Shown here: piece by piece, positions 61,574 through 64,000 of the stretch
Layout of the letters: each line of letters begins with the position of its first letter
Position numbering within the stretch: the first letter of the stretch is position 1
Source of the DNA: Photobacterium profundum SS9
GTDB taxonomy: Bacteria; Pseudomonadota; Gammaproteobacteria; Enterobacterales; Vibrionaceae
DNA length: 64,000 nt
Direction of reading: 5' to 3'
Assembly (NCBI RefSeq): GCF_000196255.1
Contig: NC_006370.1
Span: 2,245,411-2,309,410, forward strand
Program-made: the position numbers and the translations under genes
Notes under the pieces: model-generated
Told to the model about the DNA's origin: nothing
Database searches by the model: none
Seen by the model: only the letters and a program-made list of their open reading frames with translations

Positions 61574-63139
61574 ATGAAAAAAATAATATTATTTGTTGTC
61601 TGTCTAATGTTTGCAATTGCTGCAATAACAAGTGTTACTTCAACTTCTTATATATCTCATCAAGAAATTGACAAGATCATTTTAAAAAAATCTCAGGCAC
61701 AAGCTGAGTTGTTAGCTAAAAATGTGGAATATGTATTAACTACATCTCCAAAGCCTTTAGATGATTTACAAAACTTGGTTAAATCACTCAAAAGTCGTTC
61801 AGATATTAGCTATGCCATCGTAATTAACAAAAATGTTAAAGCGATTGCTCATAGTGATATTGAAAAATTAAACAAAACTTATAGTGACAACTATACCGTT
61901 GATGGAGCAACTAAAGGAAAAGCACAACATTCAAAGTGGTATGCAGATATACAAGGTGTATGGGTATACGACATTTTGACGCCTGTTTATGTTGATGGCA
62001 AATTATACGGTACTTTCGATGTCGGTATCCCTATCACTGAAGTCAGTGAAGCGGCGAAAGGCATTGTAATGACTCAGTTAATCGCCATCTTAGCTATCTT
62101 CTCTATCTGTGGCTGTATACTTATGTGGCTACTAGGCAAACTCTTAAGACCGCTTTCCGGATTACAGCATGCCTTAGAAAACATATCTAAAGGCGATGGC
62201 GATCTTACTATTCGACTGCCCGTACGTGGCAACGATGAGATCGCCCATATTTCTACTGCCTTCAATACCTTTGTGGGCAAAATCAATGAAATTATTGGTC
62301 AAGTAGTCAATACAGGGACAGAGCTAGGCCACTCTGCAACTGAACTTCATAGCCAATCTCAGAAAGCGTTATCAAGAGGTCACGAACAAAGCGAACAGTC
62401 TTTATTAGTCGTGACTTCGATGAATGAAATGATCGCAACAATTGGTGAAATTTCTCAAAATGCAGCCAGTGCAGCAGAATCAGCAGAGAGCGCCAACGTC
62501 GAAACTCAGGAAGGACAAAAAATCTTACAGGAAGCAACCAGTAGCATTACAAATCTTTCTTCTGAAATGAACAATATGTCAGAGGTAATTACTTCCTTAG
62601 CAGAAAAAACACAATCCATAGGGTCTATTCTTGACGTTATTCGAGGTATTTCAGACCAAACCAACCTATTGGCGTTAAATGCGGCTATTGAGGCAGCACG
62701 GGCTGGTGAAGCGGGTCGTGGTTTTGCTGTCGTTGCCGATGAAGTAAGAAACCTTGCGACCAAAACGGCTCAATCAACGAATGAAATTCAAAACATGATT
62801 GACCAGCTACAAAATGAAGCAAAAAATGCTGTCGATGCAATGAACAGCAGTAAATCATTAACCGTAGAAGGCGCTGTAGCAACAGAAAAAGCTCAGCAAG
62901 CCCTTGAACAAATCTCAGTGCAGATCATGACAATACTTGATATGAATACGCAAGTTGCTACTGCTACAGAGGAACAATCTAGTGTTGCCAATGAGATCAA
63001 CCTCAATATGGACACAGTAGATAGCTCGGTGAAAATTGGTTTAACGGCTAGCCAAGAGTTAGAACAATCAAGCCAAGATCTAGAAAAACTAGCTCAAACA
63101 TTGGATCATCATGTTGGTTCCTTTAAAATTAACCACTAA
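61574..63139 (+). CDS. Methyl-accepting chemotaxis protein
   Basis: A 521-residue chemoreceptor: membrane helix 1 (about 3-22), a periplasmic sensor of about 140 residues (single-Cache-like, ending [19 protein letters not shown]), membrane helix 2 (about 165-188), HAMP ([26 protein letters not shown]), and a cytoplasmic coiled-coil signalling domain whose hairpin tip is [20 protein letters not shown] (about 359-378) followed by [15 protein letters not shown]. No C-terminal CheR-tethering pentapeptide. AAGGT precedes the ATG. It has no adjacent chemotaxis genes. Ligand unknown. Confidence 0.93.
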   Translation: MKKIILFVVCLMFAIAAITSVTSTSYISHQEIDKIILKKSQAQAELLAKNVEYVLTTSPKPLDDLQNLVKSLKSRSDISYAIVINKNVKAIAHSDIEKLNKTYSDNYTVDGATKGKAQHSKWYADIQGVWVYDILTPVYVDGKLYGTFDVGIPITEVSEAAKGIVMTQLIAILAIFSICGCILMWLLGKLLRPLSGLQHALENISKGDGDLTIRLPVRGNDEIAHISTAFNTFVGKINEIIGQVVNTGTELGHSATELHSQSQKALSRGHEQSEQSLLVVTSMNEMIATIGEISQNAASAAESAESANVETQEGQKILQEATSSITNLSSEMNNMSEVITSLAEKTQSIGSILDVIRGISDQTNLLALNAAIEAARAGEAGRGFAVVADEVRNLATKTAQSTNEIQNMIDQLQNEAKNAVDAMNSSKSLTVEGAVATEKAQQALEQISVQIMTILDMNTQVATATEEQSSVANEINLNMDTVDSSVKIGLTASQELEQSSQDLEKLAQTLDHHVGSFKINH

Positions 63140-63158
63140 CATGTAGAGCCTTTTAATT

Positions 63159-63186
63159 AGCCCCTTTTTTATTAGGGGCTTTATTT
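63159..63186 (+). terminator. Terminator of the chemoreceptor gene
   Basis: AGCCCC and GGGGCT around TTTTTTATTA, followed by TTATTTTATT. Confidence 0.85.
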
Positions 63187-63201
63187 TATTCACAAGACAA
63201 C

Positions 63202-63269
63202 AGAAATGACTCTGAATCTTGCACTTTGAGATCACTCTGAATCCTGCATCTTGAGCTAGCTTGGGTATA
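63202..63269. repeat. Miniature-element end with internal duplication
   Basis: CTTGGGTATA (63260-63269) is the element end. Inward, ACTCTGAATCCTGCATCTTGAG and a near copy ACTCTGAATCTTGCACTTTGAG lie in tandem, a duplication of the subterminal block that full copies carry once. Nothing of the central palindromes remains. It ends three bases before the stop of ldtD. Confidence 0.55.
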
Positions 63270-63272
63270 CCA

Positions 63273-64000
63273 CTATCTACGATAGTTTTTCATTGATATA
63301 AATTGAGAATCGATCGCTTCTTTTTGCGGGCTATCATACCCGTAAATATCTTCACGCATTTGTAGGGTGTTCTTTTCATCAATCCACGCAGTAAGATAAA
63401 CAAAATCGACACCTAAACGCTGAGACAGCCTAACCGTATCTAAATCGCCATCTTTCAACATTGCATTAAACGATTCAATATTCTTACGTTTTTGAAAGTC
63501 GATAATAAAATTGGCTAAATCATACGCTTTTTCGACACGCACACACCCAGAGCTTAAATTCCGCTTTGTTTTATTAAACAAGCCTCTTGCGGGGGTGTCA
63601 TGTAAATATATCGAGTAATCATTTGGCATTAAAAACTTAACGCGACCTAAAGAATTACTTGGACCAGGCCCTTGCTGAAACTCATGGGGGAACGTTTTAG
63701 GATTTACACTAGACCAATCTATTTGATCTGCCGGAATTTCAGTACGATCACGCCAGCTATTCAATATACGCATATTATGCGCAGTTAAGTAATCACGAGA
63801 ATGCTTCACTTTAGGAATAACATCTTTTCGTTTAATCGTTTCAGGTACATTCCATGTTGGATTTACCACCATGGTATTTATTGCTGATGAGAACAAGTTA
63901 GTTGGACGGCTTGTTCGGCCAACAATCACTTTGGATTCAAAAATCACATTACCTTGCTCAAAAATTTTCAGCATATAATCAGGAATGTTCACCCAGATAT
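63273..64000 (-). CDS. ldtD: L,D-transpeptidase, LdtD/YcbB-like (N-terminus outside window)
   Basis: The C-terminal part of a YkuD-type L,D-transpeptidase that forms 3-3 cross-links in peptidoglycan in the periplasm. VNIPDYMLKIFEQGNVIFESKVIVG opens the catalytic domain; NTMVVNPTWNVPETI, the His in DYSIYLHDTPARGLF and the catalytic Cys in RNLSSGCVRVE are all present, as is the capping insert between domain parts seen in YcbB. About 242 residues are visible; the frame stays open beyond 64000, and full YcbB-type proteins are about 550-600 residues, so the scaffold and peptidoglycan-binding domains lie outside. The GTG at 63992 is not the true start. Confidence 0.9.
   Translation of the reverse strand, partial: IWVNIPDYMLKIFEQGNVIFESKVIVGRTSRPTNLFSSAINTMVVNPTWNVPETIKRKDVIPKVKHSRDYLTAHNMRILNSWRDRTEIPADQIDWSSVNPKTFPHEFQQGPGPSNSLGRVKFLMPNDYSIYLHDTPARGLFNKTKRNLSSGCVRVEKAYDLANFIIDFQKRKNIESFNAMLKDGDLDTVRLSQRLGVDFVYLTAWIDEKNTLQMREDIYGYDSPQKEAIDSQFISMKNYRR

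Overview
The window looks like a chromosomal segment of a marine gammaproteobacterium of the Vibrionaceae, most likely Photobacterium or a close relative. This rests on gene content only (TmaR/YeeX, MipA, an INDY-type dicarboxylate carrier, Alx with its riboswitch, the ygeW-ygeX-ygeY cluster, repeats of the TATACCCAAG type); no rRNA, tRNA or species marker is present.

Layout. 1-9.2 kb and 23.9-33.4 kb are accessory DNA: single small genes, mostly on the minus strand (acetyltransferases, a DNA methyltransferase, a P-loop kinase, a CsaA-like protein, a quinone reductase with a MerR regulator, a split hydrolase, SnoaL and YkgJ proteins). Recurrent imperfect palindromes with integron-like core boxes (RYYYAAC/GTTRRRY) separate many of them, so these blocks resemble a decayed gene-cassette array. 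They are riddled with mobile DNA: two near-identical 1765-bp IS66-family elements with perfect 8-bp target duplications (one inside an IS4-family element), an IS200-type element splitting a hydrolase gene, IS91/tyrosine-recombinase remnants, a group II intron maturase tail, and a 266-bp palindromic miniature element. 9.4-23.8 kb is ordinary chromosome: azoR, a MipA-type porin, tmaR, two cold-shock genes with matching leaders, ddl, a LysE-type exporter, a 1099-residue secreted repeat protein and a GGDEF protein behind a Fur-box-like site.

34.2-51.8 kb is a coherent metabolic island: yqeB, yqeC, mocA (maturation of a molybdenum hydroxylase), nifJ and a GltD-like Fe-S flavoprotein, arcC, hydA, ygeY, ygeX, ygeW and a divergent sigma-54 activator. 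It is almost colinear with the E. coli ygeW-to-ygfJ region, with a pyruvate:ferredoxin oxidoreductase module in the middle and no hydroxylase in view. The likely theme is anaerobic purine or hydantoin/ureido catabolism: ring opening (HydA), hydrolysis and carbamoyl transfer (YgeY, YgeW), ATP from carbamoyl phosphate (ArcC), ammonia plus pyruvate from 2,3-diaminopropionate (YgeX), and pyruvate oxidation with low-potential electrons (NifJ and partner).

52-64 kb returns to core genes: malic enzyme, a SanA-like protein, a sodium/dicarboxylate symporter, a Gfo/Idh/MocA oxidoreductase, a FabH-like synthase, Alx behind a yybP-ykoY manganese riboswitch, a chemoreceptor, and the C-terminal part of an L,D-transpeptidase running off the end.

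Most noteworthy: the 266-bp element, whose two copies differ by compensatory base pairs in four separate stems and one of which landed in a transporter gene with a TA duplication; the cassette-like junctions; and a structured RNA candidate in front of hydA.
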